DNA of 64,000 bases, from NCBI RefSeq assembly GCF_010731675.1, contig NZ_AP022584.1, positions 2,046,001 through 2,110,000 of the forward strand, in the 5' to 3' direction. Shown one piece after another: positions 8,838 to 19,598 of the stretch (position 1 is its first letter; each line of letters begins with the position of its first letter). Under the pieces are notes generated by a model, which had not been told where the DNA came from, searched no databases, and saw nothing but the letters and a program-made list of their open reading frames with translations. The position numbers and the translations under genes are program-made. The DNA is from Mycobacterium marseillense (GTDB lineage: Bacteria > Actinomycetota > Actinomycetes > Mycobacteriales > Mycobacteriaceae).

Positions 8838-8855
8838 ACCAACCGGACGGTTGGT
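8838..8855. promoter_or_regulatory. 18-bp palindrome, probable TetR-type operator for fadE20
   Basis: ACCAACCGGACGGTTGGT is a perfect inverted repeat (ACCAACC / GGTTGGT, 4-base centre), 44-61 bases before the fadE20 start. Symmetry and size fit TetR-family repressors that bind acyl-CoA ligands and control fad genes. The cognate regulator is not adjacent. Confidence 0.6.
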
Positions 8856-8916
8856 CGGCAGCTGGCGGGTCGCCGACGGCGGTGGGCTGCGGGAACCGCC
8901 CGCTACGCCCGGCCGC

Positions 8917-10344
8917 TCAGCGGGCGGCGAATTCGCGCAGCCGGCCGGCCAAGGCCACCGGGACTCGGGCCTTGATCCGGGTGCCCTCGGCGTTGTGTTC
9001 TTCCTCCTGGACGCGCCCGTCGGCGTGCAGGCGGGCCACCAGGTCGCCGCGGTGGTACGGGATCACCACATCCACGGCGGTGTCGGCGGGGACGGCCAAC
9101 TCGGCGATGCGGCGGCGCAGGGCGTCGATACCCTCACCGGTGCGGGCCGAGACGAACACCGCGCCGGGCAGCGCATGGCGGAGCTTGGCCAACGCCAAAT
9201 CGCTTGCGGTGTCGACTTTGTTGACGACCAGCAGCTCGGGCGGCGGGGCGCCATCATGGTCGGCGACGACGTCGGAGACCACCTGCCGGACCGCATTGAT
9301 CTGCGCCAGCGGGTGGACGTCGGAGCCGTCGACGACGTGGACCAGCAGGTCGGCGTCGACGACCTCCTCGAGCGTGGAGCGGAAGGCCTCGACGAGCTGG
9401 GTGGGCAGGTGCCGGACGAAACCGACGGTGTCGGTGAGCACGAACGAGCGTCCCTCGTCGAACTCGGCGCGCCGCGTGGTGGGCTCCAGGGTGGCGAACA
9501 ACGCGTCCTGCACCAGCACCCCGGCTCCGGTCAGCGCGTTGAGCAGGCTGGATTTGCCCGCATTGGTGTAGCCGACGATGGCGATCGACGGCACGTCGCT
9601 GTGCAGCCGGCGGCTGCGCTGCGTGTCGCGGACCTGCTTCATGTCCTTGATCTCGCGGCGCAGCTTCGCCATCCGCTCGCGGATGCGCCGCCGGTCGGTC
9701 TCGATCTTGGTTTCACCGGGGCCGCGCAGGCCCACGCCGCCCCCGCTGCCGCCGGCGCGGCCACCGGCCTGCCGCGACATCGACTCACCCCAGCCGCGCA
9801 GTCGCGGCAGCATGTATTCCATCTGGGCCAGCGACACCTGCGCCTTGCCCTCGCGGCTGGTGGCGTGCTGGGCGAAGATGTCCAGGATCAGCGCGGTGCG
9901 GTCGATGACCTTGACCTTGACGGCCTTCTCCAGTGCGGTCAGCTGCGCCGGGGACAGTTCACCGTCGCAGATGACGGTGTCGGCGCCGGTGGCCAGCACC
10001 ACCTCACGCAGTTCGGCGGCCTTACCCGAACCGATATAGGTCGACGGGTCGGGCTTGTCGCGGCGCTGGATGAGCCCCTCGAGCACCTGGGAGCCGGCGG
10101 TTTCGGCCAGCGCGGCCAGTTCGGCCATGCTGGCCTGGCTGTCGGCGGCGGTGCCGTCGGTCCACACGCCGACCAGGACGACCCGCTCGAGCCGAAGCTG
10201 GCGGTACTCGACCTCGGTGACGTCGGCGAGCTCGGTCGACAGGCCGGCGACGCGGCGCAGCGCGGACCGATCCTCGAGGGCGAGTTCGCCCGTACTGGGC
10301 TCCGTGGCCGTCGGGGCGTGATCGCGAAATTCGGGATGTGTCAT
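8917..10344 (-). CDS. hflX: Ribosome-dissociating GTPase HflX
   Basis: An HflX-family GTPase of about 475 residues. After the N-terminal HflX domain and a helical linker with a Gly-rich loop (about 210-222, ending GLRGPGETKIETD) comes the G domain: GYTNAGKSSLLN (G1), DTVGFV (G3), NKVD (G4) and SARTGEG (G5). HflX splits stalled or hibernating ribosomes; in mycobacteria it is linked to hypoxia survival and macrolide tolerance. The ATG at 10344 is used; an in-frame ATG seven codons upstream is possible, and neither has a clear ribosome-binding site. It lies downstream of dapF on the same strand. Confidence 0.93.
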   Translation of the reverse strand: MTHPEFRDHAPTATEPSTGELALEDRSALRRVAGLSTELADVTEVEYRQLRLERVVLVGVWTDGTAADSQASMAELAALAETAGSQVLEGLIQRRDKPDPSTYIGSGKAAELREVVLATGADTVICDGELSPAQLTALEKAVKVKVIDRTALILDIFAQHATSREGKAQVSLAQMEYMLPRLRGWGESMSRQAGGRAGGSGGGVGLRGPGETKIETDRRRIRERMAKLRREIKDMKQVRDTQRSRRLHSDVPSIAIVGYTNAGKSSLLNALTGAGVLVQDALFATLEPTTRRAEFDEGRSFVLTDTVGFVRHLPTQLVEAFRSTLEEVVDADLLVHVVDGSDVHPLAQINAVRQVVSDVVADHDGAPPPELLVVNKVDTASDLALAKLRHALPGAVFVSARTGEGIDALRRRIAELAVPADTAVDVVIPYHRGDLVARLHADGRVQEEEHNAEGTRIKARVPVALAGRLREFAAR

Positions 10345-10396
10345 AGGCAATAAGTGATGATGCACGCAGATTCGGTGGCGCGCATCTGAATTAACG

Positions 10397-11263
10397 CTAC
10401 TGTGCGTGCCACCATTCCTCGCTGATTTCTCCGTGGGCCACCAGCACCGAGGGCCCGCGCAGGTAGCTGGTGGCGTCGGTGATAGTGACGACGACCTCGC
10501 CGCCGGGCACCCGCACGGTCAGCGTGCCGGTGTCCGCCCCGGCGGAGGCCAGGGCGGCGACCGCGGCCGCCACCGTCCCGGTGCCACACGAGCGTGTTTC
10601 GCCGACTCCCCGTTCGTGGACGCGCATGTGCACGGCCCCCTGGGCCGGCGCGGTGAGGATCTCGACGTTCACCCCGTCCGGGAATTGGGCGGGGTCGAAG
10701 CTCACCGGCGCGGCCACGTCCAGCGCGGCCAGCGCGTCGGCGGTCAGGTCGGGGTCGACGCAGGCCAGGTGGGGATTTCCCACGTCGATCGCCACGCCGG
10801 AAAACCGCCGGCCGCCCAGCACGGCGTCGCCCGGCCCCAGCGTGTTGGCCTTGCCCATGTCGACGCTGATGTCGGCGCCGGTCGCGTCGACGCGATGCAC
10901 GGTGACGGGCCGGGGACCGGCCAGGGACCCGACCACGAAGTCGTCGCGGCCCTCCAGCCCGCTGGCGCGCAGGTAGTGGGCGAAGACCCGCACGCCGTTG
11001 CCGCACATCTGGGCGACCGACCCGTCGGCGTTGCGGTAGTCCATGTACCAGTCGTCGGCGGCCACGCCGTCGGGCAACCGGTCCAGCACGCCGGCCGCGG
11101 CAACGGCGCCGGCGGTGGTGACCCGCAGTACGCCGTCGGCGCCCAGCCCGCGCCGCCGGTCGCAGAGCGCGGCCACCCGCGACGCGGTCAGCCCCAGCTC
11201 GGCGGCCGGGTCGGGCAGCACCACGAAGTCGTTCTGGGTGCCGTGGCCCTTGGCGAATTTCAC
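10397..11263 (-). CDS. dapF: Diaminopimelate epimerase
   Basis: A 288-residue cofactor-independent epimerase that converts LL- to meso-diaminopimelate for lysine and peptidoglycan. The two active-site cysteines are Cys87 in MCGNG and Cys226 in SCGTGT. The start is the GTG at 11263, giving [13 protein letters not shown], the usual DapF N-terminus; the longer open frame upstream lies inside miaA and is not real. It follows miaA by four bases, so the two are probably co-transcribed. Confidence 0.96.
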   Translation of the reverse strand: MKFAKGHGTQNDFVVLPDPAAELGLTASRVAALCDRRRGLGADGVLRVTTAGAVAAAGVLDRLPDGVAADDWYMDYRNADGSVAQMCGNGVRVFAHYLRASGLEGRDDFVVGSLAGPRPVTVHRVDATGADISVDMGKANTLGPGDAVLGGRRFSGVAIDVGNPHLACVDPDLTADALAALDVAAPVSFDPAQFPDGVNVEILTAPAQGAVHMRVHERGVGETRSCGTGTVAAAVAALASAGADTGTLTVRVPGGEVVVTITDATSYLRGPSVLVAHGEISEEWWHAQ

Positions 11264-11267
11264 CTGT

Positions 11268-12206
11268 TCAGGATACGTGGCGCCACGCCCGCATCGCGCC
11301 GTCGACGAGCCCGTCGCGGTCCGCGGCGTCCAGCCAGTGCACGCGATGGTCGCGCCGAAACCACGACCGCTGCCGTCGCACGTAGCGCCGGGTGCCCACG
11401 AAGGTCTGCTCCCGAGCCTCGCGGAGTCGATCCGGGCCGCCACCGGCGTCGAGCGCCGCGATCACCTGTGCGTAGCCCAGCGCTCGCGAGGCGGTGACCC
11501 CGTCGCGCAGGCCGCGCTCGAGCAGCGCGGTCACCTCGCCGACCAGGCCCTGGTCGAACATCGCGTCGGTCCGCTTGGCCAGCCGGTCATCGAGAATCGT
11601 TGTGTCGCAATCCAACCCGACGATGACGGTGTCCCATCTCGGAGCGCCGATTCGCGGGGCGGAGGCGGCGAACGGCTGCCCGGTCAGCTCCACCACTTCC
11701 AGGGCGCGCACCGTGCGCCGGGCGTCGGTGGGCAGGATCGACGCGGCCGCGGCGGGGTCGCGACGGGCCAGCTCGGCGTGCAGCTCCCCCACCCCGACCT
11801 CGGCCAGCCGCCGCTCCCAGCGTGCGCGGACCTCGGGATCGGTGGCGGGAAACGACCAGTCGTCGAGCAGCGACTGGATGTAAAGCATCGAGCCGCCCAC
11901 GATGACCGGCGCCGCGCCGGCGGCCGCGATCGCTTCGATGTCCGCCGTGGCGGCGCGCTGATAGCGGGCGACGGTCGCCGCCTCGGTGACGTCGAGGACG
12001 TCGAGCTGATGATGCGGAATCCCGCGGCGCTCCTCGACCGGCAGCTTGGCGGTGCCGATGTCCATGCCGCGATAGAGCTGCATCGCGTCGGCGTTGACGA
12101 TCTCCGCACCGGGAGGCTCGAGGCGTTCCGCGATGTCGAGGGCCAGCTGCGACTTGCCGGTTCCGGTGGGACCGATGATCGCCAGTGGTCGCGCGGCCAC
12201 CGTCAC
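11268..12206 (-). CDS. miaA: tRNA dimethylallyltransferase MiaA
   Basis: A 312-residue enzyme that adds dimethylallyl to N6 of A37 in tRNAs reading UNN codons. The P-loop-like GPTGTGKS is at residues 12-19, and the family [17 protein letters not shown] segment follows. MiaB, encoded about 4 kb downstream on the same strand, adds methylthio to the same base. The start overlaps the end of the upstream gene by four bases (12203-12206), so translation is probably coupled. Confidence 0.96.
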   Translation of the reverse strand: MTVAARPLAIIGPTGTGKSQLALDIAERLEPPGAEIVNADAMQLYRGMDIGTAKLPVEERRGIPHHQLDVLDVTEAATVARYQRAATADIEAIAAAGAAPVIVGGSMLYIQSLLDDWSFPATDPEVRARWERRLAEVGVGELHAELARRDPAAAASILPTDARRTVRALEVVELTGQPFAASAPRIGAPRWDTVIVGLDCDTTILDDRLAKRTDAMFDQGLVGEVTALLERGLRDGVTASRALGYAQVIAALDAGGGPDRLREAREQTFVGTRRYVRRQRSWFRRDHRVHWLDAADRDGLVDGAMRAWRHVS

Positions 12207-12895
12207 AGCTGCCAGGCGCCGGCGAAGTAGCCCACCCCGTAGGGCGCCCCCCGGTAAAGCTCCTTGGCCGATCGCGGACCCGGCTCGGACAGGCCGGCCA
12301 GCACCTGAAAGGCGACCCGCCCCAGGATCTGGTGCGGCAGGCGCGTCAGCGCCGCGACGTCGCCGCCGGCCAGCGCGTCGTCCAGGGCCTCTTGCGCGGC
12401 GGCGTTGTCCGGGTCGTGGCCGCCGGGAGCGGACTGGGTCAAGGTGTTGGCGCCGTCGGCCACCACCAGCACCCCGACCGGCTCCGGCAGCCGGTCGATC
12501 TCGGCGCGCAGCGCGCGGCCGCGGCGCAGCGCGGCAGCTACGTCGTGGTCATCGCGATAGACACGGGCCCGCGTGCCGGCCTGCGGCTGCACCTGGCCGC
12601 GCACCCAGCCGCCCACCAACACGCAGACCGGGAGCGCCACCGGCTCGGGCTCGTCGCCGGTGTGTGCGGACAACCGGACACGCACGTCGGCTCCGAAACC
12701 CGCGAACGTGCCCGCGGTGTCGGGACCACAGTCCTCGTCGGCCGGGCCCGTCCCGATGATCACCCAGCGCTCAGGCAGCAGCGCGGCGGCCGCAAGCGTC
12801 GCCGCAACCAGGTCGGCCACCTCGGCGGCGGCCGCCCCGGCGAGTTCGGGAACGAGCACGGGCGCCGACGGAACGATGGCAATGGCGCTGAGCAC
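12203..12895 (-). CDS. Conserved protein, possibly LigB/MEMO-like fold (Rv2728c-like)
   Basis: A 230-residue Ala- and Val-rich protein, well conserved in position upstream of miaA. The N-terminal [18 protein letters not shown] and the later GTGPAD segment resemble class III extradiol dioxygenase-like proteins, but the full metal-binding set cannot be confirmed by eye. There is no signal peptide or transmembrane segment. Coupling to miaA by overlap suggests joint expression rather than shared chemistry. Function unknown. Confidence 0.8.
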   Translation of the reverse strand: MLSAIAIVPSAPVLVPELAGAAAAEVADLVAATLAAAALLPERWVIIGTGPADEDCGPDTAGTFAGFGADVRVRLSAHTGDEPEPVALPVCVLVGGWVRGQVQPQAGTRARVYRDDHDVAAALRRGRALRAEIDRLPEPVGVLVVADGANTLTQSAPGGHDPDNAAAQEALDDALAGGDVAALTRLPHQILGRVAFQVLAGLSEPGPRSAKELYRGAPYGVGYFAGAWQL

Positions 12896-12925
12896 GCCAC
12901 CAAACTAACGTGGCCGGGCCGCGGC

Positions 12926-13032
12926 CATCGCATTAGTGGCGGTCGCAAGCGCGGCGAAGCCGGGCGCAGCGGGCCGTCACCATCGAATTAGTGGCGGTCG
13001 CAAGCGCGGCGAAGCCGGGCGCAGCGGGCCGT
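12926..13032. repeat. Two-copy tandem repeat, 55-bp period
   Basis: Two units, with 46 identical bases (12932-12977 and 12987-13032) separated by a short variable spacer. The core GCAAGCGCGGCGAAGCCGGG recurs in nearly the same form in the tandem repeat at 41068-41173, so this is a dispersed intergenic element of the genome. It lies between the divergently placed ends of the gene at 12203-12895 and the DMT-like transporter. Confidence 0.9.
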
Positions 13033-13045
13033 ACCGGCACGCCAG

Positions 13046-14020
13046 TCAGCAGCGTGAGCCGTCGGCGACCACCAGACAGTCGCCGTAGGGGCCGAAGCCG
13101 TCGTCGGTGGCCGCGTCGCGGGACCGCGCCCGCCGCGGCGCGCCCCCGCCGGGTTCGGTCCGATCGACGGCGGCGGCCTCGCCGCGCGCCAACGCGATGG
13201 TCGCGACGATCACCACCGACACGGCGGCGATCAGCACGAACGCCTCGGCCCCGCTGGCGTTGACCGTCTCGCCCAGCACCAGCACCCCGAGCAGCCCCGC
13301 GACCACCGGCTTGGCCACCGTCATCGTCGGCAGCGACGCGGTCAGCGTGCCGGCGCGGAAGGCGGACTGCTGGAAGATCATCCCGGCCAGCGCCACCAGC
13401 AGCCAGGGCACGAACTCCGGCGACGTCAGCACGCGCGCGACGCCGTGCTCGGACATCTCGACGATGCCCTTGGTCAGCACCGCGAACAGCGCCAATGAGG
13501 AGCCCGCCACCACCGCGAGCAGCATCGCCGCGAACGGGCTACCGGACCAGATTCGTGCGGCTACCACGCAGCCCACCAGCAGCGGCGCCATGATCAGGGC
13601 CACGATGATCCAGGTCTGCAGCGGCGCGCGCTGGTGGCCGGACTCCGGGTCGCCGACGATGATGACCACCGCCAGCCCGGCGGCCAGGATCAGCGCCCAC
13701 ATCCACTCCCGCGGCTTGACCCGATGATGGGCGAGGCGCGCATAGATCGGCAGCGCGAACAGCAACGCGGTCACCTGCAACGCCGTCACCAACACCACCG
13801 AGCCCCACGCCAGGGCCGCGGCCTGCAGGCTGTAGTTCGTGACCGCGGCCATGCCGCCGAGCCACCATCGGGTGTCGCGCAGCGACATGCGGAACAGTTC
13901 GAGGTGCCCGACCTCCCGGTCGGTGATTTCGTGTGCGGAGCGCTGACGGATCACGTCGCCAATCGCCGATGCCAGCGCCGCGCACAAGGCAATCAACGCC
14001 GCGACATCAACTTTGGACAT
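13046..14020 (-). CDS. Multi-pass membrane protein, DMT-transporter-like (Rv2729c-like)
   Basis: A 324-residue integral membrane protein with about nine or ten hydrophobic segments and a hydrophilic C-terminal tail (about 280-324) rich in Arg, Gly and Asp. The two-fold pattern of helices and the segment AKPVVAGLLGVLVLGE resemble drug/metabolite transporter (EamA) proteins. The substrate is unknown. The gene stands alone between the 55-bp tandem repeat and a 400-base spacer. Confidence 0.8.
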   Translation of the reverse strand: MSKVDVAALIALCAALASAIGDVIRQRSAHEITDREVGHLELFRMSLRDTRWWLGGMAAVTNYSLQAAALAWGSVVLVTALQVTALLFALPIYARLAHHRVKPREWMWALILAAGLAVVIIVGDPESGHQRAPLQTWIIVALIMAPLLVGCVVAARIWSGSPFAAMLLAVVAGSSLALFAVLTKGIVEMSEHGVARVLTSPEFVPWLLVALAGMIFQQSAFRAGTLTASLPTMTVAKPVVAGLLGVLVLGETVNASGAEAFVLIAAVSVVIVATIALARGEAAAVDRTEPGGGAPRRARSRDAATDDGFGPYGDCLVVADGSRC

Positions 14021-14422
14021 ATTCCCGACCCCCCAAGCTCACGACCGTCCGACCCAGCCTTCCCCGGGGCGCAAGCAAATACACGCACATTTCGCGTTCA
14101 GTTCAGATACAAAACTATGACGTTTCACACGTCTCGACCGCGCCGCGGGCGACCTCTCGATTATTACTTCAGCAATCTATGTGACCGCTTGGATAACTCT
14201 AAGAGAACCTCACAGGTAGCGCGAGTTGCCGGGTCGCGCAGGTCCGCCGGCCCCGAATTCCAAGGCGGCGGCATGTGGCGGCGCAAGCTGCTTGAATACT
14301 GTTAGGCACCTGCTGGGAAAACCCGGAGGGGTCGTCCGCAGATGCAGGAGACGGTGCCGCTACGCGCGGCAGGCGCGCGGAACACCAACCGCGCAAGGTT
14401 GCGAAAGGGTAGTGACGAGCGC
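14021..14422. other. 402-base spacer without a convincing gene
   Basis: The stretch contains an AT-richer part (about 14080-14215) that probably holds promoters for the divergent flanking genes. A 62-codon plus-strand frame from 14117 has no ribosome-binding site and no recognisable features. M. tuberculosis has a small annotated gene (Rv2730) near here, but I cannot support one. Confidence 0.4.
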
Positions 14423-15760
14423 ATGACGGCTGACCAGCCTCGCGACGATTCAGCCCGGCCGGTGCCGCGCCCGGGACCGCGTCCCGGTCCCCGGCCCGCG
14501 AGCCCGGGAGCGCGGCCGGCCGCTCACCCGGTGGTGGTGCCGCCGCCACCAAGCAATCCGCACCAGTTCGGCCGCGTGGACGACGACGGCACGGTGTGGC
14601 TGATCAGCGCGGCCGGCGAACGCGTCGTCGGCTCCTGGCAGGCCGGCGACCGCGAAGCGGCGTTCGCGCACTTCGGCAGGCGGTTCGACGACCTCGCCAC
14701 CGAGGTCACGCTGATGGAGGAGCGGCTGGCCTCGGGGACCGGGGACGCGCGCAAGATCAAGGCGCACGCGTCCGAACTGGCCGAGACGCTGCCGACGGCC
14801 GCCGTGCTGGGCGATATCGATGCGCTGGCCAGCCGGCTGGCCAGCATTGCCGAACACGCCGAGGCCACCGTCGCCGCGGACCGCTCCCGGCGCGAGGAGC
14901 ATCGGGCCACCCAGACCGCCCGCAAGGAGGCGCTGGCCGCCGAGGCCGAGGAGTTGGCCGCCACGTCGACGCAGTGGAAGGCCGCCGGCGACCGGCTGCG
15001 CGCGATCCTCGACGAGTGGAAGACCATCAGCGGGCTGGACCGCAAGGTGGACGACGCGCTGTGGAAGCGCTATTCGGCGGCCCGGGAGGCGTTCAACCGG
15101 CGGCGGGGATCGCATTTCGCCGAGCTGGACCGGGAACGCTCCGGAATCCGCCAGGCCAAGGAACGGCTGTGCGAGCAGGCCGAGGCGCTGTCCGATTCGA
15201 CCGACTGGACGGCCACCAGCGCGGAGTTCCGCAAGTTGCTCACCGAATGGAAGGCGGCCGGACGGGCGACCCGGGAGGTCGACGACGCCCTGTGGCGGCG
15301 CTTCAAGGCCGCCCAGGACGTGTTTTTCACCGCCCGCAACGCGGCGACCGCCGAAAAGGACGCGGAGTTTCGCGCCAACGCGACGGCCAAAGAGGCGCTG
15401 CTGGCCGAGGCCGAAAAGCTGGATACCAGCAATCACGACGCCGCCCGGGCGGCGCTGCGCGCGATCGCCGACAAGTGGGATGCGATCGGCAAGGTCCCGC
15501 GGGAGCGTTCCGCCGAGCTGGAGCGGCGACTGCGCGCGGTCGAGAAGAAGGTGCGCGACGCCGGCGAGGCGGACTGGGCGGATCCCCAAGCGCAGGCCCG
15601 GGCCGAGCAATTCCAGGCCCGCGCCGAGCAATACGAACAGCAGGCTCAGAAGGCCGCGGCGGCGGGCCGGACCAAGGAGGCCGAAGAGGCCAAGGCCAAC
15701 GCCGAACAGTGGCGGCAGTGGGCGCAGGCGGCCGTGGAGGCCCTGACCCGCAAGTCCTAA
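14423..15760 (+). CDS. DUF349-repeat coiled-coil protein (Rv2731-like)
   Basis: A 445-residue protein with a Pro/Arg-rich N-terminus (about 1-45), a conserved globular segment ([12 protein letters not shown]), and then at least three DUF349 modules of about 70 residues with the recurrent pattern W..A......K..DD.LW.RF..A...F. The C-terminal 80 residues are a Glu/Ala/Gln coiled coil. DUF349 proteins are poorly characterised; no enzymatic motif is seen. The start at 14423 is chosen over the longer open frame because the protein then begins like its relatives. Its TAA stop overlaps the stop of the convergent gene. Confidence 0.82.
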   Translation: MTADQPRDDSARPVPRPGPRPGPRPASPGARPAAHPVVVPPPPSNPHQFGRVDDDGTVWLISAAGERVVGSWQAGDREAAFAHFGRRFDDLATEVTLMEERLASGTGDARKIKAHASELAETLPTAAVLGDIDALASRLASIAEHAEATVAADRSRREEHRATQTARKEALAAEAEELAATSTQWKAAGDRLRAILDEWKTISGLDRKVDDALWKRYSAAREAFNRRRGSHFAELDRERSGIRQAKERLCEQAEALSDSTDWTATSAEFRKLLTEWKAAGRATREVDDALWRRFKAAQDVFFTARNAATAEKDAEFRANATAKEALLAEAEKLDTSNHDAARAALRAIADKWDAIGKVPRERSAELERRLRAVEKKVRDAGEADWADPQAQARAEQFQARAEQYEQQAQKAAAAGRTKEAEEAKANAEQWRQWAQAAVEALTRKS

Positions 15761-16365
15761 CGGCCGCCGTCGGATCCCGCGCCGCTACCGGGATCGTCGC
15801 GCGGGCGGTCCAGATCGTCGAGCAGCGAGGCCGACTGCTGCTGGGCGGCGGCGCGGCGGCGCTGCTCCTCGGCGGCGAGCTGCACGATGGTCCGCTGCCA
15901 CACCACGCGCGCCCAGTGGTAGATGAGCAGGAGCACGGTGACCCAGGCGATGATCAGACCCCACCCCGGGCCGGGGTGCCCCGCGGCCACCGTCTGACGC
16001 GACCAGATCGCCAGCATGCCCGCCGCGCCGGCGATCGCCGAGCCCGCCAGCGCAACCCAGGCCAGCGCCCAGCGCCGGGTCACCAACGCCAGCATTGAGA
16101 AGCCGACGCCGAACACCAGCGCCAGCCAGGCGAACACCCGCGAGGGCAGCGCGACCGCGGCCGCGCCGGCGCCGTGGCTGCCGAACAGCACGTCCCAGCC
16201 GCGCACATCACCGGTGTGCGGCAGGATGAACGACCCCAACAGCACGAACACCAGGATCGACACGAAGAAACCCCGTGGACCCGGGTCGAACCCGCGTGCC
16301 ACCCGCCGTTCGGCGGCCTCGATCTCGGTCCGCAGCGCGCCGAGGTGTGTGTCTTCTTTTTTCAT
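15757..16365 (-). CDS. Four-helix membrane protein (Rv2732c-like)
   Basis: A 202-residue membrane protein: a short charged N-terminus, about four hydrophobic helices between residues 30 and 150, and a Gln/Arg/Asp-rich cytoplasmic C-terminus. The ATG at 16365 is supported by an ATGA overlap with the stop of miaB (16362-16365), which indicates translational coupling. It overlaps the convergent DUF349 gene by four bases. The conserved position after miaB is the only functional hint. Confidence 0.82.
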   Translation of the reverse strand: MKKEDTHLGALRTEIEAAERRVARGFDPGPRGFFVSILVFVLLGSFILPHTGDVRGWDVLFGSHGAGAAAVALPSRVFAWLALVFGVGFSMLALVTRRWALAWVALAGSAIAGAAGMLAIWSRQTVAAGHPGPGWGLIIAWVTVLLLIYHWARVVWQRTIVQLAAEEQRRRAAAQQQSASLLDDLDRPRDDPGSGAGSDGGR

Positions 16366-17891
16366 CGTGCACATCCCAGGGGTTGGGCCGGACCGGCGGG
16401 CGGCCCGACGGCGGGCATGCCCAGGCCGGTGCCGCGCGGGCGCCGCCCGGCGGCGTGCGCGTCACCCGCCCGGGTACGGCGATGGGTCAGGAGGCCCGCG
16501 TCGGCGATGAGGTGGTGGGGCGCGGCCCCGGTGATCACCGTGGTGATGATGTCGCCGGGGCGCGGACGGGTGTCGGCGGATTCTTGGGCCGCTTCCCCGA
16601 CGGCAAAGTGAACCAGCCGGCCGTCGCGGGCCCGCCCGCTCATCCGCGCGGTGGCGGTGTCCTTGCGCCCTTCACCGGTGGCGACGAGCAATTCGACGGT
16701 CTGCCCGACCAGGGCCTGGTTGCCCTGCAGCGAGATCTCCTCCTGCAGCGCGACGAGCCGCTCATAACGTTCCTGCACAACGGCTTTCGGTATCTGGCCG
16801 TCGAGGTCGGCGGCGGGGGTCCCGGGTCGCTTGGAATACTGGAACGTGAAGGCCGCCGAGAACCGGGCCCGGCGCACGACGTCCAGCGTGGCGGCGAAGT
16901 CCTCCTCGGTCTCACCGGGGAATCCGACGATCAGATCGGTGGTGATGGCGGCGTGCGGCATCGCGGCCCGGACACGGTCAATGATGCCGAGGTAGCGCTC
17001 GGCGCGGTACGAGCGCCGCATCGCGCGCAGCACCCGGTCGGATCCGGATTGCAGCGGCATGTGCAGGGCGGGACACACATTCGGCGTCTGGGCCATGGCC
17101 TCGATGACGTCGTCGGTGAATTCGGCCGGGTGCGGCGAGGTGAACCGCACCCGCTCCAGCCCGTCGATGTCGCCGCAGGCGCGCAGCAGGCGGGCGAACG
17201 CGCCGCGGTCCCGGGGCAGCGCGGGGTCGGCGAAGGACACCCCGTAGGCGTTGACGTTCTGGCCCAGCAGCGTGACCTCGAGCACACCGTCGTCCACCAG
17301 CGAGGCGACCTCGGCCAGGATGTCGTCGGGGCTGCGGTCGACCTCTTTGCCGCGCAGCGACGGCACGATGCAGAACGTGCAGCTGTTGTTGCACCCGACT
17401 GAGATGGAAACCCAAGCGGCGTAAGCGGATTCGCGCGCACTGGGCAGCGACGACGGAAACTCCTGCAGCGCCTCGGCGATCTCGACCTGGGCGACCTTGT
17501 TGTGCCGGGCGCGCTCGAGCAGCGTGGGCAGCGACCCGATGTTGTGGGTGCCGAAGATGACGTCGACCCACGGCGCCTTGCGCAGCAACGCGTCCCGGTC
17601 CTTTTGGGCCAGGCAGCCCCCGACCGCGATCTGCATCTCGGGATCTTCGCGCTTGCGCGGGGCCAGGTGGCTGAGGTTGCCGTACAGCTTGTTGTCGGCG
17701 TTCTCGCGCACGGCGCAGGTGTTGAACACCACCACGTCGGCGTCGGCGTCCTCGGCCGCCCGCTGGTATCCGGCCGCTTCCAGCAGGCCCGCCAGCCGCT
17801 CGGAATCGTGGACGTTCATCTGGCAGCCGTAGGTGCGGACCTGGTAGGTGCGCGCCGGTGCGGCGTCGCGCGCCACGGCCCCTCGCACCAT
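16362..17891 (-). CDS. miaB: tRNA-2-methylthio-N6-dimethylallyladenosine synthase MiaB
   Basis: A 509-residue methylthiotransferase. The N-terminal UPF0004 domain has three cluster cysteines (Cys23 in YGCQMN, Cys59 in NTCAVREN, Cys93 in GGCLAQ). The radical-SAM cluster motif is GCNNSCTFC (Cys167, 171, 174), and a TRAM domain follows at about 390-455. It converts i6A37, made by MiaA, to ms2i6A37. The frame is open for another 60 codons upstream, but those residues do not resemble MiaB, so the ATG at 17891 is used. The C-terminal 40 residues are a Gly/Pro/Arg-rich extension. Confidence 0.95.
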   Translation of the reverse strand: MVRGAVARDAAPARTYQVRTYGCQMNVHDSERLAGLLEAAGYQRAAEDADADVVVFNTCAVRENADNKLYGNLSHLAPRKREDPEMQIAVGGCLAQKDRDALLRKAPWVDVIFGTHNIGSLPTLLERARHNKVAQVEIAEALQEFPSSLPSARESAYAAWVSISVGCNNSCTFCIVPSLRGKEVDRSPDDILAEVASLVDDGVLEVTLLGQNVNAYGVSFADPALPRDRGAFARLLRACGDIDGLERVRFTSPHPAEFTDDVIEAMAQTPNVCPALHMPLQSGSDRVLRAMRRSYRAERYLGIIDRVRAAMPHAAITTDLIVGFPGETEEDFAATLDVVRRARFSAAFTFQYSKRPGTPAADLDGQIPKAVVQERYERLVALQEEISLQGNQALVGQTVELLVATGEGRKDTATARMSGRARDGRLVHFAVGEAAQESADTRPRPGDIITTVITGAAPHHLIADAGLLTHRRTRAGDAHAAGRRPRGTGLGMPAVGPPAGPAQPLGCAR

Positions 17892-17952
17892 CGAAGTCAC
17901 GGGGCCATGGTACGGCGGGCGGCCGGTGCGGGAGAAACCGCACGTCACCGCC

Positions 17953-18474
17953 CTAGACCCGGCGGCGCTCCCGCTCGGCCGCCAGCTCGGCGAACACCAC
18001 CTCACACGCCAGGTTCTGGCTGTAGCCGCGGCGCGCCAGCATCCCCACCAGCCGGCGCGTGACCCGAGTGTCATCGTCGTTCAGCGCCTCGCGGCGCAGC
18101 TTGGCCCGGACCAGCTCCTCGGCCCGGTCCCGCTCGGCATCGGTGTCGATGCCGGCCAGCGCGGTGGTGATCACCTCGTTGTCGACGCCCTTGGTGCGCA
18201 ACTCGGCGGCCAAGGCGCGCTTGCTCTTTCCGGCGTGCACGTGACGGGACCGCACCCACTGCTGGGCGAAGTCGGTGTCGTCGACCAGACCGACGGAGGC
18301 CAACCGGTCGAGGACCCGCTCACTGACGTCGTCGGGATAGCCGCGTTTGGCCAGCCGGCCGTGCAATTCGGCCCGGGTGCGCGCTCTCGCGGTGAGCAGG
18401 CGCAGGCACAGCGCCCGCGCCTGCTCTTCGCGGGAGGGCTCAGAAGTCGACGGGGGCGGGCAGGACGCTGTCAT
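17953..18474 (-). CDS. recX: RecA inhibitor RecX
   Basis: A 173-residue RecX with the usual three repeats of three-helix modules; it blocks RecA filament growth and ATPase. The ATG at 18474 makes the gene overlap recA by 35 bases, the same arrangement I recall for M. tuberculosis, so the two are one transcript with recX downstream. Confidence 0.93.
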   Translation of the reverse strand: MTASCPPPSTSEPSREEQARALCLRLLTARARTRAELHGRLAKRGYPDDVSERVLDRLASVGLVDDTDFAQQWVRSRHVHAGKSKRALAAELRTKGVDNEVITTALAGIDTDAERDRAEELVRAKLRREALNDDDTRVTRRLVGMLARRGYSQNLACEVVFAELAAERERRRV

Positions 18475-19492
18475 CGGACAGGTCATCGGTCACGACCGCG
18501 CCAATGCCGAGCTTTTCCTTGATCTTCTTCTCGATCTCGTTGGCGATTTCGTCGTTTTCCTTGAGGAAGGTGCGGGCGTTCTCCTTGCCCTGGCCGAGCT
18601 GCTCGCCCTCATAGGTGAACCAGGAACCGGACTTGCGGATGAAGCCCTGCTCCACACCCATGTCGATCAGCGAGCCTTCCCGGCTGACCCCTTGGCCGTA
18701 GAGGATGTCGAACTCGGCTTGCTTGAAGGGCGGCGCCACCTTGTTCTTGACGATCTTGACGCGGGTGCGGTTACCGACCGCGTTGGTGCCGTCCTTGAGC
18801 GTCTCGATCCGGCGCACGTCCATGCGCACCGACGCGTAGAACTTCAGCGCCTTTCCACCCGTGGTGGTTTCGGGGCTGCCGAACATCACCCCGATCTTCT
18901 CGCGCAGCTGGTTGATGAAGATCGCCGTGGTGCCCGAATTGTTCAGCGCGCCAGTCATTTTCCGCAGCGCCTGGCTCATCAGCCGGGCCTGCAGGCCGAC
19001 GTGGCTGTCGCCCATCTCGCCTTCGAGTTCGGCGCGCGGCACCAGCGCGGCCACCGAGTCGATGACCAGGATGTCCAGGGCGCCGGAGCGGATCAGCATG
19101 TCGGCGATCTCGAGGGCCTGCTCCCCCGTGTCGGGCTGGCTGACCAGCAGGGAATCGGTGTCCACGCCGAGCTTCTTGGCGTACTCCGGATCCAGGGCGT
19201 GCTCGGCGTCGATGAAGGCCGCGACGCCGCCGGCGGCCTGGGCGTTGGCCACCGCGTGCAGCGCGACGGTGGTCTTACCCGAGGATTCCGGGCCGTAGAT
19301 CTCCACGACCCGGCCGCGGGGCAGCCCGCCGATGCCCAGGGCCACGTCCAGTGCGATGGATCCGGTCGGGATGATCGAGATCGGCTGACGCGTCTCGTCG
19401 CCGAGACGCATCACCGAGCCTTTGCCGTAGCTCTTTTCGATCTGGGCCATCGCCAGTTCGAGAGCCTTCTCGCGATCGGGGGCTTGCGCCAT
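18440..19492 (-). CDS. recA: Recombinase RecA, intein-free
   Basis: A complete 350-residue RecA: Walker [10 protein letters not shown], Walker [14 protein letters not shown], the loop L2 region ([20 protein letters not shown]) and an acidic tail. It forms the strand-exchange filament and triggers LexA self-cleavage. No intein interrupts the frame, unlike M. tuberculosis recA. Expression should have two damage-responsive inputs: a PafBC-type promoter at 19547-19569 and a LexA box at 19599-19614. Confidence 0.98.
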   Translation of the reverse strand: MAQAPDREKALELAMAQIEKSYGKGSVMRLGDETRQPISIIPTGSIALDVALGIGGLPRGRVVEIYGPESSGKTTVALHAVANAQAAGGVAAFIDAEHALDPEYAKKLGVDTDSLLVSQPDTGEQALEIADMLIRSGALDILVIDSVAALVPRAELEGEMGDSHVGLQARLMSQALRKMTGALNNSGTTAIFINQLREKIGVMFGSPETTTGGKALKFYASVRMDVRRIETLKDGTNAVGNRTRVKIVKNKVAPPFKQAEFDILYGQGVSREGSLIDMGVEQGFIRKSGSWFTYEGEQLGQGKENARTFLKENDEIANEIEKKIKEKLGIGAVVTDDLSDDSVLPAPVDF

Positions 19493-19546
19493 GGTGCCTC
19501 TCCTATAGTCGGTGTTCGTCTGACCGGTATCGGTCGGTTGGCGGTG

Positions 19547-19569
19547 ACACTAGAGAGGGCCACCGACAA
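19547..19569 (-). promoter_or_regulatory. PafBC-type (RecA-NDp) promoter of recA
   Basis: On the minus strand the sequence reads TTGTCGGTG-N8-TAGTGT, matching the mycobacterial RecA/LexA-independent damage promoter consensus (TTGTCRGTG-N8-TANNNT) at every specified position. It lies about 55-77 bases upstream of the recA start. Confidence 0.85.
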
Positions 19570-19598
19570 GTTGACTGGCCGAACGCTCCCCACACTAG

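Noticed and set aside
8851..10353. 500-codon plus-strand open frame
   Set aside because: Mirror of hflX, with no recognisable domain or ribosome-binding site.
12926..13032. Tandem repeat as a CRISPR array
   Set aside because: Only two units with a spacer of about nine bases and no cas genes; it is a tandem intergenic repeat.
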